A stretch of DNA of 64,000 bases from VRUE01 sp963737575. Lineage in GTDB: Bacteria > Actinomycetota > Thermoleophilia > Solirubrobacterales > 70-9. This document shows, in pieces, positions 34,682-42,255 of the stretch. The position numbers and the translations under genes were made by a program. The stretch spans positions 212,594 to 276,593 of the forward strand of contig CAVTTJ010000008.1 in NCBI GenBank assembly GCA_963737575.1, in the 5' to 3' direction. The number at the start of each line of letters is the position of its first letter. The stretch's first letter is position 1. The notes under the pieces were generated by a model. The model did no database searches. It had not been told where the DNA came from and was given only the letters and a program-made list of their open reading frames with translations.

Positions 34682-35353
34682 ATGGGTCTCAAACTTGGCG
34701 ACGTAGCACCCGACTTCGAGGCTGAAACCACCGAGGGCCCGATCAAGTTCCACGACTGGATCGGCGACTCCTGGGCCATCCTCTTCTCGCACCCGAAGGA
34801 CTTCACCCCCGTCTGCACGACGGAGCTCGGCTACATGGCCAGCATCGAGCCCGAGTTCGAGAAGCGCAACGTCAAGATCATCGGCCTCTCGGTCGATCCG
34901 CTCGAAAACCATGAGGAATGGGTCGACGACATCGAGGCGACGCAGGGCTCGAGGCCCGAGTACCCGATCATCAGCGACGCCGACTTCCACGTCTCGAAGC
35001 TCTACGACATGCTGCCCGCGGAGGCCTCGGGCGATCCCGGCGACCGCACCCCGGCCGACAACCAGACCGTCCGCAACGTCTTCGTCATCGGCCCGGACAA
35101 GAAAATCAAACTGATCCTCGTCTACCCGATGACGACCGGGCGCAACTTCGACGAGGTCCTGCGGGTGATCGACTCGCTGCAGCTGACCGCTCACCACAAA
35201 GTCGCGACCCCCGCCAACTGGAAGATCGGCGACGACGTGATCATCGCCGGCTCGGTCTCCAACGACGAAGCAAAGGAGATCTACCCTGACGGGTGGGAGG
35301 AGCCGCGTCCCTACATCCGGATCGTCCCCCAGCCGGAGGAGGAGAAGGTCTAG
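34682..35353 (+). CDS. 1-Cys peroxiredoxin (Prx6 type)
   Basis: The 223-residue protein has the peroxidatic Cys in HPKDFTPVCTTELGYM, the Arg of the active site and the long C-terminal domain of the Prx6 group (RVIDSLQLTAHHKVATPANW, YPDGWEEPRPYIR). No resolving Cys is visible, consistent with a 1-Cys enzyme. It reduces hydroperoxides in the cytoplasm. Its TAG shares CTAG with the stop of the convergent NUDIX gene. Confidence 0.95.
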   Translation: MGLKLGDVAPDFEAETTEGPIKFHDWIGDSWAILFSHPKDFTPVCTTELGYMASIEPEFEKRNVKIIGLSVDPLENHEEWVDDIEATQGSRPEYPIISDADFHVSKLYDMLPAEASGDPGDRTPADNQTVRNVFVIGPDKKIKLILVYPMTTGRNFDEVLRVIDSLQLTAHHKVATPANWKIGDDVIIAGSVSNDEAKEIYPDGWEEPRPYIRIVPQPEEEKV

Positions 35354-35919
35354 CCGAGGCGGTCGAGGAGCTCGGCGAGGATCCTCGCCGTCGCCCCCCA
35401 GATCAGGTGGCCCTCGACCTCGTAGGTCGGGGTGTGGATCGGGACCCCGCGCCGAATCAGGCGGCGCATTGCGTAGCCCTGGGCGAGGACGTCGAGTGAG
35501 AGGGTGAGCAGGGTCTCGACCTCGCCGGGATTTGGCTCGAGCCCGAGCCCGGCGGGGTCGGGAATCCGGCCGACGAAGGGGTGGATCCGGTATCCGGTGA
35601 CGAAGGTCGAGGTGGGGGGCAGGGCGCCGCTCAGCTCGACGTCGTCGGGGGAGAGCGCGATCTCCTCCTCGGCCTCGCGCAGCGCTGTCCCCGCCAGGTC
35701 CGGATCGGCCGGGTCCTGGCGGCCGCCGGGGAATGAGATCTCGCCGGCGTGCCGCCGCAGGTCGGCGCGGCGCTCGGTGAAGATCAGGCCGGGGCTCTCG
35801 GGCCAGCCGTAGAGCGGCAGGAGGACGGCGGCGTCGGTGTCGCCGCGGACCTCGATCGCGCGCGCCTCCTCGGGCGAGAGCAGTAGCTCGGCGAGGGGGG
35901 CTGGCGCTTTACCCGTCAT
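35350..35919 (-). CDS. NUDIX hydrolase, CoA-pyrophosphatase (NudL) type
   Basis: The 189-residue protein has the NudL/UPF0035 signature LRRHAGEISFPGGRQDP just before the Nudix box, which continues TALREAEEEIALSPDDVEL. NudL-type enzymes hydrolyse CoA and its derivatives to phosphopantetheine and 3',5'-ADP. The context of acyl-CoA genes is compatible. The start ATG is 35919. Confidence 0.88.
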   Translation of the reverse strand: MTGKAPAPLAELLLSPEEARAIEVRGDTDAAVLLPLYGWPESPGLIFTERRADLRRHAGEISFPGGRQDPADPDLAGTALREAEEEIALSPDDVELSGALPPTSTFVTGYRIHPFVGRIPDPAGLGLEPNPGEVETLLTLSLDVLAQGYAMRRLIRRGVPIHTPTYEVEGHLIWGATARILAELLDRLG

Positions 35920-35946
35920 ATGGACGTGAAAGGCGCCAGGCCGCCC

Positions 35947-36756
35947 TCAGATGATCCCCTGGACGGTGCCGCCGTCGACCGACCAGGCGGCGCCGCTGAC
36001 ATAGGAGGCGCGCGCCGAGCAGAGGAAGACGATCGCCGCGGCGATCTCGGCGACCTCGGCGAGGCGGCCGATCGGCCGTTTCGACCCGGCGGCCTCCAGC
36101 GCCTCCTCACGGCTCGCCGCTCCCGAGAGCTCGCGGGACTGGTCGAGGAGGCCGCCGGGCTCCATCCATAGCTCGGCCTTGACCGGTCCCGGGCAGATCG
36201 CGTTGACGAGGACGCCGGCGCTCGCGTAGCGGTCGGCGAACAGCCGAGAGAGCGACAGCTCTGCGGCCTTCGCGACCGAGTACTCGGGCATCGCCGCCGA
36301 GGGGCGCTTGCCCGCGGTCGAGCAGACGTTGACGATCCGTCCCCAGCCGCGATCGGCCATCGGCGGCGCCGCGGCCCGCATCGCCCGCAGCGGCGCCATC
36401 ACGTTCAGCTCGTACTGCGCCAGCCAATCCTCGTCGGGGACGTCATCGAGATCGCGCCAGCGGGCGGCGCCGGCGTTGTTGACGAGGACGTCGAGCGAGC
36501 CGAAGCTCTCGGTCGCGCTCGCGAGCATCCGCTCGCCGGCGTCCGCGGCGGTGACGTCGAGGGCGAGGGCCTCCGCCCGGCCGCCGCCGTCCGCCCCGGC
36601 GGCGGCCTCATCGGCCGCCTCGGCGAGCGCGTCGGCGCTGCGCGCGACGAGCAGGACCGAGGCCCCCTCGGCGCAGAGCCGGCGCGCAGCGTCGCGGCCG
36701 ATGCCCCGGCTCGCTCCGGTGACGACGCAGGCCCTGCCGCCCAGGCCGAGGTCCAT
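35947..36756 (-). CDS. Short-chain dehydrogenase/reductase
   Basis: The 269-residue SDR has the cofactor loop VVTGASRGIGRDAARRL, NNAG (DVLVNNAGAARW), the catalytic Ser (IVNVCSTAGK), the YxxxK motif in PEYSVAKAAEL and the C-terminal SVDGGTVQGI. The Arg after the glycine loop suggests NADP preference. The ATG at 36756 overlaps the stop of the OsmC gene (TGATG). The substrate is unknown; similar enzymes act on 3-oxoacyl groups or steroids. Confidence 0.92.
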   Translation of the reverse strand: MDLGLGGRACVVTGASRGIGRDAARRLCAEGASVLLVARSADALAEAADEAAAGADGGGRAEALALDVTAADAGERMLASATESFGSLDVLVNNAGAARWRDLDDVPDEDWLAQYELNVMAPLRAMRAAAPPMADRGWGRIVNVCSTAGKRPSAAMPEYSVAKAAELSLSRLFADRYASAGVLVNAICPGPVKAELWMEPGGLLDQSRELSGAASREEALEAAGSKRPIGRLAEVAEIAAAIVFLCSARASYVSGAAWSVDGGTVQGII

Positions 36757-37157
36757 CAGTCCTCTTCGACCCGGTAGGAGATGGCGACCTCGGTCTCGTG
36801 GGCGAGCACACGATGAACAGGGCACTTGCGGGCCACCCTCAGCAGCGCCTCGCGCTGCTCCTCGCTGAGCTCGGCGGGAAGGTGGATCGAGGTCGAGAAC
36901 GAGCGCGGAGTGAAGCGCTCGTACTCGACGTCGACCGTGACCTCGACGTCTCCCAGCTCCCAGCCCTTGCGCTGCGCGTACATCTCCATGGTTATCGCGA
37001 CGCAACTCGCGAGCCCGGCGGCGACCAGGCGGGTGGGGGCCGGGCCGGCATCCCCGCCGCCGGCCTCGGTCGGCTCGTCGACCACCAGTCGGTGATCCCC
37101 ACCTTCGATGTCGACGTCGTGGACGTAGCCCTCGCGCCGGCGTGCGACGACCCGCAT
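36756..37157 (-). CDS. OsmC/Ohr-family protein
   Basis: The 133-residue protein has the two family Cys in LVAAGLASCVAITMEMYAQ and ARKCPVHRVLAHETEV, with the OsmC-type arrangement. Such proteins reduce organic hydroperoxides using lipoyl or thiol donors. It is coupled to the SDR gene downstream and lies 4 bp from the adenosyltransferase gene upstream. Confidence 0.88.
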   Translation of the reverse strand: MRVVARRREGYVHDVDIEGGDHRLVVDEPTEAGGGDAGPAPTRLVAAGLASCVAITMEMYAQRKGWELGDVEVTVDVEYERFTPRSFSTSIHLPAELSEEQREALLRVARKCPVHRVLAHETEVAISYRVEED

Positions 37158-37161
37158 ACCG

Positions 37162-37728
37162 CTAGGACCGGCGCCGTCCCTCGAACAGCGCCGGCTCCTC
37201 GACGTCGGCGAAGCGCGCGAGGGCGTAGACGTAGTCCGAGGCTCGGTTGACGAAGTGGACGACGGTCTCGCCGGCCAGCTCGCCCGCCTCGTTGAGGGCG
37301 CTGAGCCGGCGCTCGGCCCGGCGGATAGTCGTCCGCGCGACGTCGAGCTGGGCCGAGAGCTGGTTACCGCCGGGGATTACGAATTGGGGCGGCAGCTCCA
37401 CCTGCTCCATGTAGAGGTCGATCAGTTCCTCGAGCTCGGCGACCATCGCCTCGGTCGTGCGGCTGACGCCGTCTTCGAGCCGCTCGGCCGCCTCCGGCGA
37501 GGTCGCCAGCTCGGCGCCGGCGACGAAGAGGTCGTCCTGGAGGCGGAGGATGTCGGCGGCGAGCTTCGCCTGGTCGGCGGCGCAGAGAGCGCGGGCGACG
37601 CCGAGCTGAGAGCAGGCCTCGTCGAGCGCGCCGTAGGCCTCGGTGCGGCCGTGGTGCTTCGGGACGCGACCTCCGTACCAGAGCGACGTCGTGCCGTCGT
37701 CGCCCTTCTTGGTGTAGATCTTGACCAC
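37162..37728 (-). CDS. Cob(I)alamin adenosyltransferase, PduO type
   Basis: The 188-residue protein shows the PduO/MMAB signatures KIYTKKGDDGTTSLWYGGRV (ATP-binding N-terminus), GRTEAYGALDEACSQLG, ARTTIRRAERRLS and NRASDYVYALARFAD. It transfers the adenosyl group of ATP to cobalamin to form the coenzyme of mutases such as methylmalonyl-CoA mutase. That would connect it to odd-chain acyl-CoA breakdown; no mutase lies in this window. Confidence 0.94.
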   Translation of the reverse strand: MVKIYTKKGDDGTTSLWYGGRVPKHHGRTEAYGALDEACSQLGVARALCAADQAKLAADILRLQDDLFVAGAELATSPEAAERLEDGVSRTTEAMVAELEELIDLYMEQVELPPQFVIPGGNQLSAQLDVARTTIRRAERRLSALNEAGELAGETVVHFVNRASDYVYALARFADVEEPALFEGRRRS

Positions 37729-37761
37729 GGTTTGATCCTACGCCGCGGCCTGGTCCCCGCC

Positions 37762-39045
37762 TCAGCCGACCGGGTTGAAGACCAGCCCCGTCATCACCTT
37801 GGGGAAGAAGTAGGTCGACTTCGGCGGCATGTTCTCGTCGCTTTCGCAGATCGCGCGGACCTGGTCGACCGGGATCGGCCGGAGAATGAAGGCGACGTCG
37901 TATGTGCCGTCCTCGATCAGGGCGAGCGAGTCCTCGATGCTCTTCGCGTAGCCGATCCCGCGCTTGGCGAGGATGTCGTCTTCGCTCATCCCGGCGATGC
38001 CCTTGAGGACGAGCGTCTCGAGGATCGCGGCGTCGAGGCGGCGGTAGGCCTCGGGCTTGCCGGCGAGCTGCTCGTCCAGGGCCGCGATCGCCGAGTCCTT
38101 CAGGCGCAGGCGGAAGCCGTGGCCGTGGTGGGAGTCGTATAGGCCGAAGACGCCCACTCCCTCCTCGCCCCGCGGGTCGAGCTCATCGGTCGGGACCTCG
38201 GTCACGTCGAACAGCTCGCGAAGGCCGTTGCCGAGCGCCTGCTGGCGCTCCGGGTCCTCCCCGAGGCCGGAGAGCAGTCGGTGGGTCGGGAAGACGGTGA
38301 GGCCTGGGTCGTCGAGCCCGGTCAGTGCCATCAGGGTGAAGTCGCCCTCGCCACCGACCTCGTCGCGGTAGGCGAGGGCGGTCTCGTAGCGATGATGGCC
38401 GTCGGCGATCAGCAGCCGCGCGCCGTCGAGCAGCTCATGGACGGCGGCGTGGACCTCCGAATCGCCGACCCGCCAGGCCTTCGTCACGGCGCCGGATTCG
38501 TCGGTCGCGGTTCCCCAGGGCGCCTGGGCCTCGATCGCCGGAGCGACCAGCGGCCAGGGGTCGGCCGTCGCCAGCGAGAAGATCGCCGAGAGGTTATGCC
38601 TCGTCGCCCGGGTCAGGTCGAGGCGGTCCTTCTTCGGGCCCGGCAGCGTCCGCTCGTGGGGAAGGACCTGTCCGGCCTCGAAGTCCTCGACCCGGACGCG
38701 GGCGAGGATCCCGTGGCGGGTGCGGGCCTCGCCGTCGGGGCCGGTGTAGTCCTGGGTCATCGCCCAGATCGAGGGCTCCGAGTCGGTGACTAGCGCCCCC
38801 GCCTTGCGCCAGGCGTCCATCGTCCGGGCGGCGCGCTCGTAGGGGTCGTCGCCGGTCTCGGTCGGGCCGGTCTCGCCGTATGGTTTCGGCAGGTCGATCG
38901 CGACCGCGTTGTAGGGCGAGCGCTCGAGCAGGGCGGCCCGCTGCTCGGTGTCGATCACGTCGTAGGGCGGCGCGGCGACGTCCTCGAGCGGGCCGGCGAC
39001 ATCGAGGTCGTAGTGGGTCGCGAAGATCGGCCGGACGTCTGCCAT
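37762..39045 (-). CDS. DUF1015 family protein
   Basis: The 427-residue protein has the typical start VRPIFATHYD, the region APPYDVIDTEQRAALLERSPYNAV and the conserved IADGHHRYETALAYRDE near residue 218. Members are widespread, of unknown reaction, and sometimes sit near serine or D-lactate metabolism genes. Here it precedes (minus strand) the PduO gene with a 33-bp gap. It is full length. Confidence 0.9.
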   Translation of the reverse strand: MADVRPIFATHYDLDVAGPLEDVAAPPYDVIDTEQRAALLERSPYNAVAIDLPKPYGETGPTETGDDPYERAARTMDAWRKAGALVTDSEPSIWAMTQDYTGPDGEARTRHGILARVRVEDFEAGQVLPHERTLPGPKKDRLDLTRATRHNLSAIFSLATADPWPLVAPAIEAQAPWGTATDESGAVTKAWRVGDSEVHAAVHELLDGARLLIADGHHRYETALAYRDEVGGEGDFTLMALTGLDDPGLTVFPTHRLLSGLGEDPERQQALGNGLRELFDVTEVPTDELDPRGEEGVGVFGLYDSHHGHGFRLRLKDSAIAALDEQLAGKPEAYRRLDAAILETLVLKGIAGMSEDDILAKRGIGYAKSIEDSLALIEDGTYDVAFILRPIPVDQVRAICESDENMPPKSTYFFPKVMTGLVFNPVG

Positions 39046-39096
39046 CGGGCCGGAAAGCTAGCGGTTCGCGCCCGGTTCCTGGTACAACGACGGCAG

Positions 39097-39384
39097 ATGG
39101 ACTCCGTGTCGGGCTCGGACCAGGAGCTGCGCGAGCAGGCGATCGCGCTGCTGAAGAAGAAGCGGGACTTCCGCACCCACGTCTTCATCTATGTCCTTGT
39201 CAACGCGATGCTGATCGTGATCTGGGCACTCACCGGCGCCGGCTTCTTCTGGCCGGGGTTCGCGATCGCCGGCTGGGGAATCGGCCTCGTCGCCAACGCC
39301 TGGGACGTCTACGGGCGCAAGCCGATCACCGAGGAGGAGATCCGTCGCGAGACCGAGCGGCTGCAGGGCGGGGGGCAGCTCTAG
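39097..39384 (+). CDS. 2TM-domain protein
   Basis: The 95-residue protein has an N-terminal helix (DQELREQAIALLKKKRDFRTH), two TM helices (VFIYVLVNAMLIVIWALTG and FFWPGFAIAGWGIGLVANAW) and the usual short tail DVYGRKPITEEEIRRE. This 2TM pattern is common in actinobacteria, often fused to kinases; this is the free form. ATG 39097 is chosen as it precedes the first family residues. It ends 12 bp before tRNA-Pro. Confidence 0.8.
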   Translation: MDSVSGSDQELREQAIALLKKKRDFRTHVFIYVLVNAMLIVIWALTGAGFFWPGFAIAGWGIGLVANAWDVYGRKPITEEEIRRETERLQGGGQL

Positions 39385-39395
39385 ACTTGGCGCTT

Positions 39396-39469
39396 CGGGG
39401 CGTGGCGCAGCCTGGTAGCGCGCGGCCTTTGGGTGGCCGAGGTCCCCGGTTCAAATCCGGGCGCCCCGA
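39396..39469 (+). tRNA. tRNA-Pro(TGG)
   Basis: A complete cloverleaf: acceptor CGGGGCG/CGCCCCG, D arm GCGC/GCGC with AGCCTGGTA loop, anticodon stem CGGCC/GGCCG around TTTGGGT (anticodon TGG), variable loop AGGTC, and T arm CCCGG-TTCAAAT-CCGGG. Discriminator A at 39469; CCA is not encoded. No copy of the 3' end is seen elsewhere in the window. Confidence 0.97.
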
Positions 39470-39536
39470 TTTCCGATCGCGACGGCCGCCGCCGCCCTTA
39501 CACTCCGGCGGCCGTCAACTTCTCTGGGGGGTCCTC

Positions 39537-40895
39537 ATGTCTCGCGCCGGTCGCTTCGCCAAGCCCGTTCTCGCCCTGATCGCCGTCGGCGCCATCGCGC
39601 TCGTCGTCGGTGGCTGCGCACTGATCAAACCGGGAAGCATCGGGGTCAGCCAGCCGCAGGGGATCGGGACCGTTCGCGTCCACTTCACCCTCTGCACGAT
39701 CGGTGGCGAATTCTGCGGCCCGAACGAAATCGAAGAAAACGAAACGGTCCAGTACCTGATCGGAATCGCGGTGCCGCCGGGTTCGGTGCCGCCGGCGAGC
39801 TTCACCGGGACGCCGATCGGTGGGGGCGCGCCAATCGTTTTCACCCGCAACGAAGAAGTTGCCCCCGAGATAACCGCCAGCTCTGTGACCTTGCAGAAAG
39901 CGTTCGAAGAAGCCGAAACCCCTGAAGAAAAAGAACTGGCCGAAGAATTCAAAAAAGTGATCGGCGGCGGAGTCTGGCCGCCGAGCGGCCTGCAGGGCGT
40001 CGGTTATCTCTCGACTCCCGTCCAGGAAGTCAAAGGCCAGGCCGTCGAATGGTCGGTTGACGCCGACTTCGGTCTTCCCGCCCCGGCGGGCGCGCCCTTC
40101 CCGGGGCCCTTCGCAACCGCGGTGGCCGAGGGGTTCCGCGAAGTCTCCAACGAACAGCCTGCGACCCGGCCCATCCACTGCGTGAGGGTCGAATCCGTGA
40201 CCCCCATCAACGAAAGCGAAGCGATCTGCCTCGGCGGGCTACCTCAGGTGCAGGCCGGCACCTCCGACCTGCAGATCGCGGCCCCCGCTAAGCCCGCAAC
40301 TGCGTTCGTAGGTGGCAGCGGCCAGGTCGCCTTCCCCTTCACGTTCGCCGGCACCGGCACGACGGTGCCGACCTTCGCCCTGAGCGCGACGACGACGGCG
40401 AAAGGCGGCAAGGCCAAGCCGACATCCGCCAGCTTCACGCCGGGAGCGCCTGATCCCAGCACCCATCTGTCCCCGTCCGCGACCGGCAAGGTGACGGTCT
40501 CCGTGCCGCGCAGCATCAAGCCCGGGACCTACACGGTCACCCTCGCCGCGGCGACTGCCCAGGGCGGCACCGTCACCCAGGTGGGCAAACTGAAGGTGAC
40601 GAAGCCGAAGCTGAAGCTCGGCGCCGTCGCGCTCGATGCCACCAAGGGAACGGCGACGCTCAAGGTCAAGGTCCCGGGCGGCGGCACCCTGACGATCACC
40701 GGCAAGGGTGTCGCCACGGCGAAGAAGAAGGCGAAGAAGGCGAAGACGCTGAAGGTGAGGATCGCATCCACCGGCAGCGCCGGCGCCCAGCTCAGCAAGT
40801 CGGGCAGTGTGAAGGTCAAGGTGAAGGCGACCTTCAAGCCGACATCCGGGATCTCCGTCTCGAAGACGAAGTCGATCGTCCTCAAGCTGCGCTAG
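39537..40895 (+). CDS. Lipoprotein with beta-rich repeats and Lys-rich tail
   Basis: The 452-residue protein starts at ATG 39537 after a G-run ribosome site. The signal LIAVGAIALVVGGC ends in a lipobox-type Cys, so it is probably lipid-anchored outside the cell. Residues 40-230 are a unique domain with an acidic helical insert (EEAETPEEKELAEEFKK). Residues 270-345 form an Ig-like unit, and the end is a Lys-rich beta region (GTATLKVKVPGGGTLTITG) resembling the tails of the propeller proteins at 25-28 kb. No enzyme motif is seen. Confidence 0.75.
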   Translation: MSRAGRFAKPVLALIAVGAIALVVGGCALIKPGSIGVSQPQGIGTVRVHFTLCTIGGEFCGPNEIEENETVQYLIGIAVPPGSVPPASFTGTPIGGGAPIVFTRNEEVAPEITASSVTLQKAFEEAETPEEKELAEEFKKVIGGGVWPPSGLQGVGYLSTPVQEVKGQAVEWSVDADFGLPAPAGAPFPGPFATAVAEGFREVSNEQPATRPIHCVRVESVTPINESEAICLGGLPQVQAGTSDLQIAAPAKPATAFVGGSGQVAFPFTFAGTGTTVPTFALSATTTAKGGKAKPTSASFTPGAPDPSTHLSPSATGKVTVSVPRSIKPGTYTVTLAAATAQGGTVTQVGKLKVTKPKLKLGAVALDATKGTATLKVKVPGGGTLTITGKGVATAKKKAKKAKTLKVRIASTGSAGAQLSKSGSVKVKVKATFKPTSGISVSKTKSIVLKLR

Positions 40896-40930
40896 CTCAA
40901 GGCTCGGCCCTTCGACTCCGATACGTACCC

Positions 40931-41200
40931 GTGATGGAGGGTCATGACAACAGCGCCCAGCGCACCGAGCGCGTCGTCTTCGAAACCGATCGGCACCTGG
41001 TGGCCGGCGACGTGACGCTGCCGGCCAACGGCTACCAGAACCGGTTCTCTGACGCGATCAACCGCGAGGACGTCGCCTTCATCCGCCTCACCGACGTCGA
41101 GCTCGTCCCGCTCGCCGAAGGCCAGACGACCCGACACTCTTTCCTTCTCCTCGCCAAGGCCCACATCCGCCTGGCGCATCCCGCCCCGCAGACGCCCTAG
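40931..41200 (+). CDS. Small conserved protein (DUF6812-like)
   Basis: The 88-89-residue protein starts at GTG 40931 or ATG 40934. The core FETDRHLVAGDVTLPANGYQ, then DAINREDVAFIRLTDVEL, looks like the short beta-barrel actinobacterial family DUF6812; I am not certain of the number. Function unknown. Its stop shares CTAG with the convergent membrane protein gene. Confidence 0.6.
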   Translation: MMEGHDNSAQRTERVVFETDRHLVAGDVTLPANGYQNRFSDAINREDVAFIRLTDVELVPLAEGQTTRHSFLLLAKAHIRLAHPAPQTP

Positions 41201-41409
41201 CGCGCGGTGCGCTGCCTCCGGCCCTCCGTCCATGAGGCGAGGTCGAAGAGGAAGGCGAGGATGACGATGAACCACTCGAAGCCGCGGACGCCGTTCGCGC
41301 CCGAGCTCCACATCAGCGCGTAGGCCAACGTCGTCCAGGGCAGGAGGAAGAAGCCGAGGAAGGGGACGAACCAGCTGTCGAAGGCGCGGCTGAGGAGGTC
41401 TGAGAACAC
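41197..41409 (-). CDS. Small membrane protein with uncertain N-terminus
   Basis: From GTG 41409 the protein has 70 residues with two TM helices (FVPFLGFFLLPWTTLAYALMW and GFEWFIVILAFLFDLASW). The same frame is open upstream to 41481, and this extra part also reads as a membrane helix (CFAILLALISPRLALFGIW). No ATG, GTG or TTG occurs in that extension before the TAG at 41482-41484. The real start is therefore GTG 41409, a rare CTG, or the 5' end has been damaged. Confidence 0.55.
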   Translation of the reverse strand: MFSDLLSRAFDSWFVPFLGFFLLPWTTLAYALMWSSGANGVRGFEWFIVILAFLFDLASWTEGRRQRTAR

Positions 41410-41537
41410 CCAGATGCCGAAAAGCGCCAGCCGGGGCGAGATCAGCGCGAGGAGGATGGCGAAGCAGCCGATGGCGCAAGCCTACCCGCCTCGTCTCGGT
41501 CTGTATCGTCGGTGGCAGCCAGAAAGGAGCCTGACCA

Positions 41538-42215
41538 GTGAGCAGATTCGGTGACCTGATGATGTCCCTCAGCCCGCACAAGACAAGCATGCCGAGCGCC
41601 GAGGAGGCGCTGCCCGGCCGCAGTGAGCCCGCCTTCGAGATTCCAGAGCGCAACGCCGTTCTCGGCACCCCGCTGAAGCCCCCCTTCCCGGACGGGATCG
41701 AGACCGCGTACTTCGCGCTCGGCTGCTTCTGGGGGGCGGAGCGGCTGTTCTGGGAACTGGACGGCGTTTACACGACGGCGGCCGGCTACATGAACGGGAT
41801 CACGCCGAATCCCACCTATGAGGAGGTCTGCTCGGGGAAGACCGGGCACGCCGAGGCGGTCCTGGTGGCCTATGACCCCGAGAAGGTCTCCTACTCCGAC
41901 CTGCTCAAGGTCTTCTTCGAGGAGCACGACCCGACCCAGGGCATGCGCCAGGGCAACGATGTCGGGACCCAGTACCGGTCCGGCATCTACTTCGCCAACG
42001 ACGCGCAGAAGGCGACCGCGGAGATGGCGCTGCAGGCCTACGGCGAGGCGCTCCGCGCCGATGGCCACGACCCGATCACGACCGAGGTCGAGCCCGCCGG
42101 GCCGTTCTACTACGCCGAGGACTATCACCAGCAGTACCTGCACAAGGTCCCGGACGGGTACTGCGGCCTGAAAGGGACCGGCGTTTCCTGCCGGATCCCG
42201 ACCGCCGCTTCCTAG
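41538..42215 (+). CDS. msrA: Peptide methionine-S-sulfoxide reductase
   Basis: The 225-residue protein has the catalytic GCFWGAERLFWEL, then HAEAVLVAYDP, EEHDPTQGMRQGNDVGTQYRS and YYAEDYHQQYLHKVP. A resolving pair is present in GYCGLKGTGVSC. It repairs methionine-S-sulfoxide using thioredoxin, possibly reduced by the trxB product of this window. The start is GTG 41538 with the usual about 45-residue N-terminal extension. Confidence 0.95.
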   Translation: MSRFGDLMMSLSPHKTSMPSAEEALPGRSEPAFEIPERNAVLGTPLKPPFPDGIETAYFALGCFWGAERLFWELDGVYTTAAGYMNGITPNPTYEEVCSGKTGHAEAVLVAYDPEKVSYSDLLKVFFEEHDPTQGMRQGNDVGTQYRSGIYFANDAQKATAEMALQAYGEALRADGHDPITTEVEPAGPFYYAEDYHQQYLHKVPDGYCGLKGTGVSCRIPTAAS

Positions 42216-42255
42216 AGCGCCTCACACCCGGCGCGGCGAATAGCATCCCGCGCCG

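Noticed and set aside
38880..39536. N-terminal extension of the lipoprotein gene at 39537
   Set aside because: The open frame upstream crosses tRNA-Pro and the 2TM gene; the lipoprotein signal starts at 39537.
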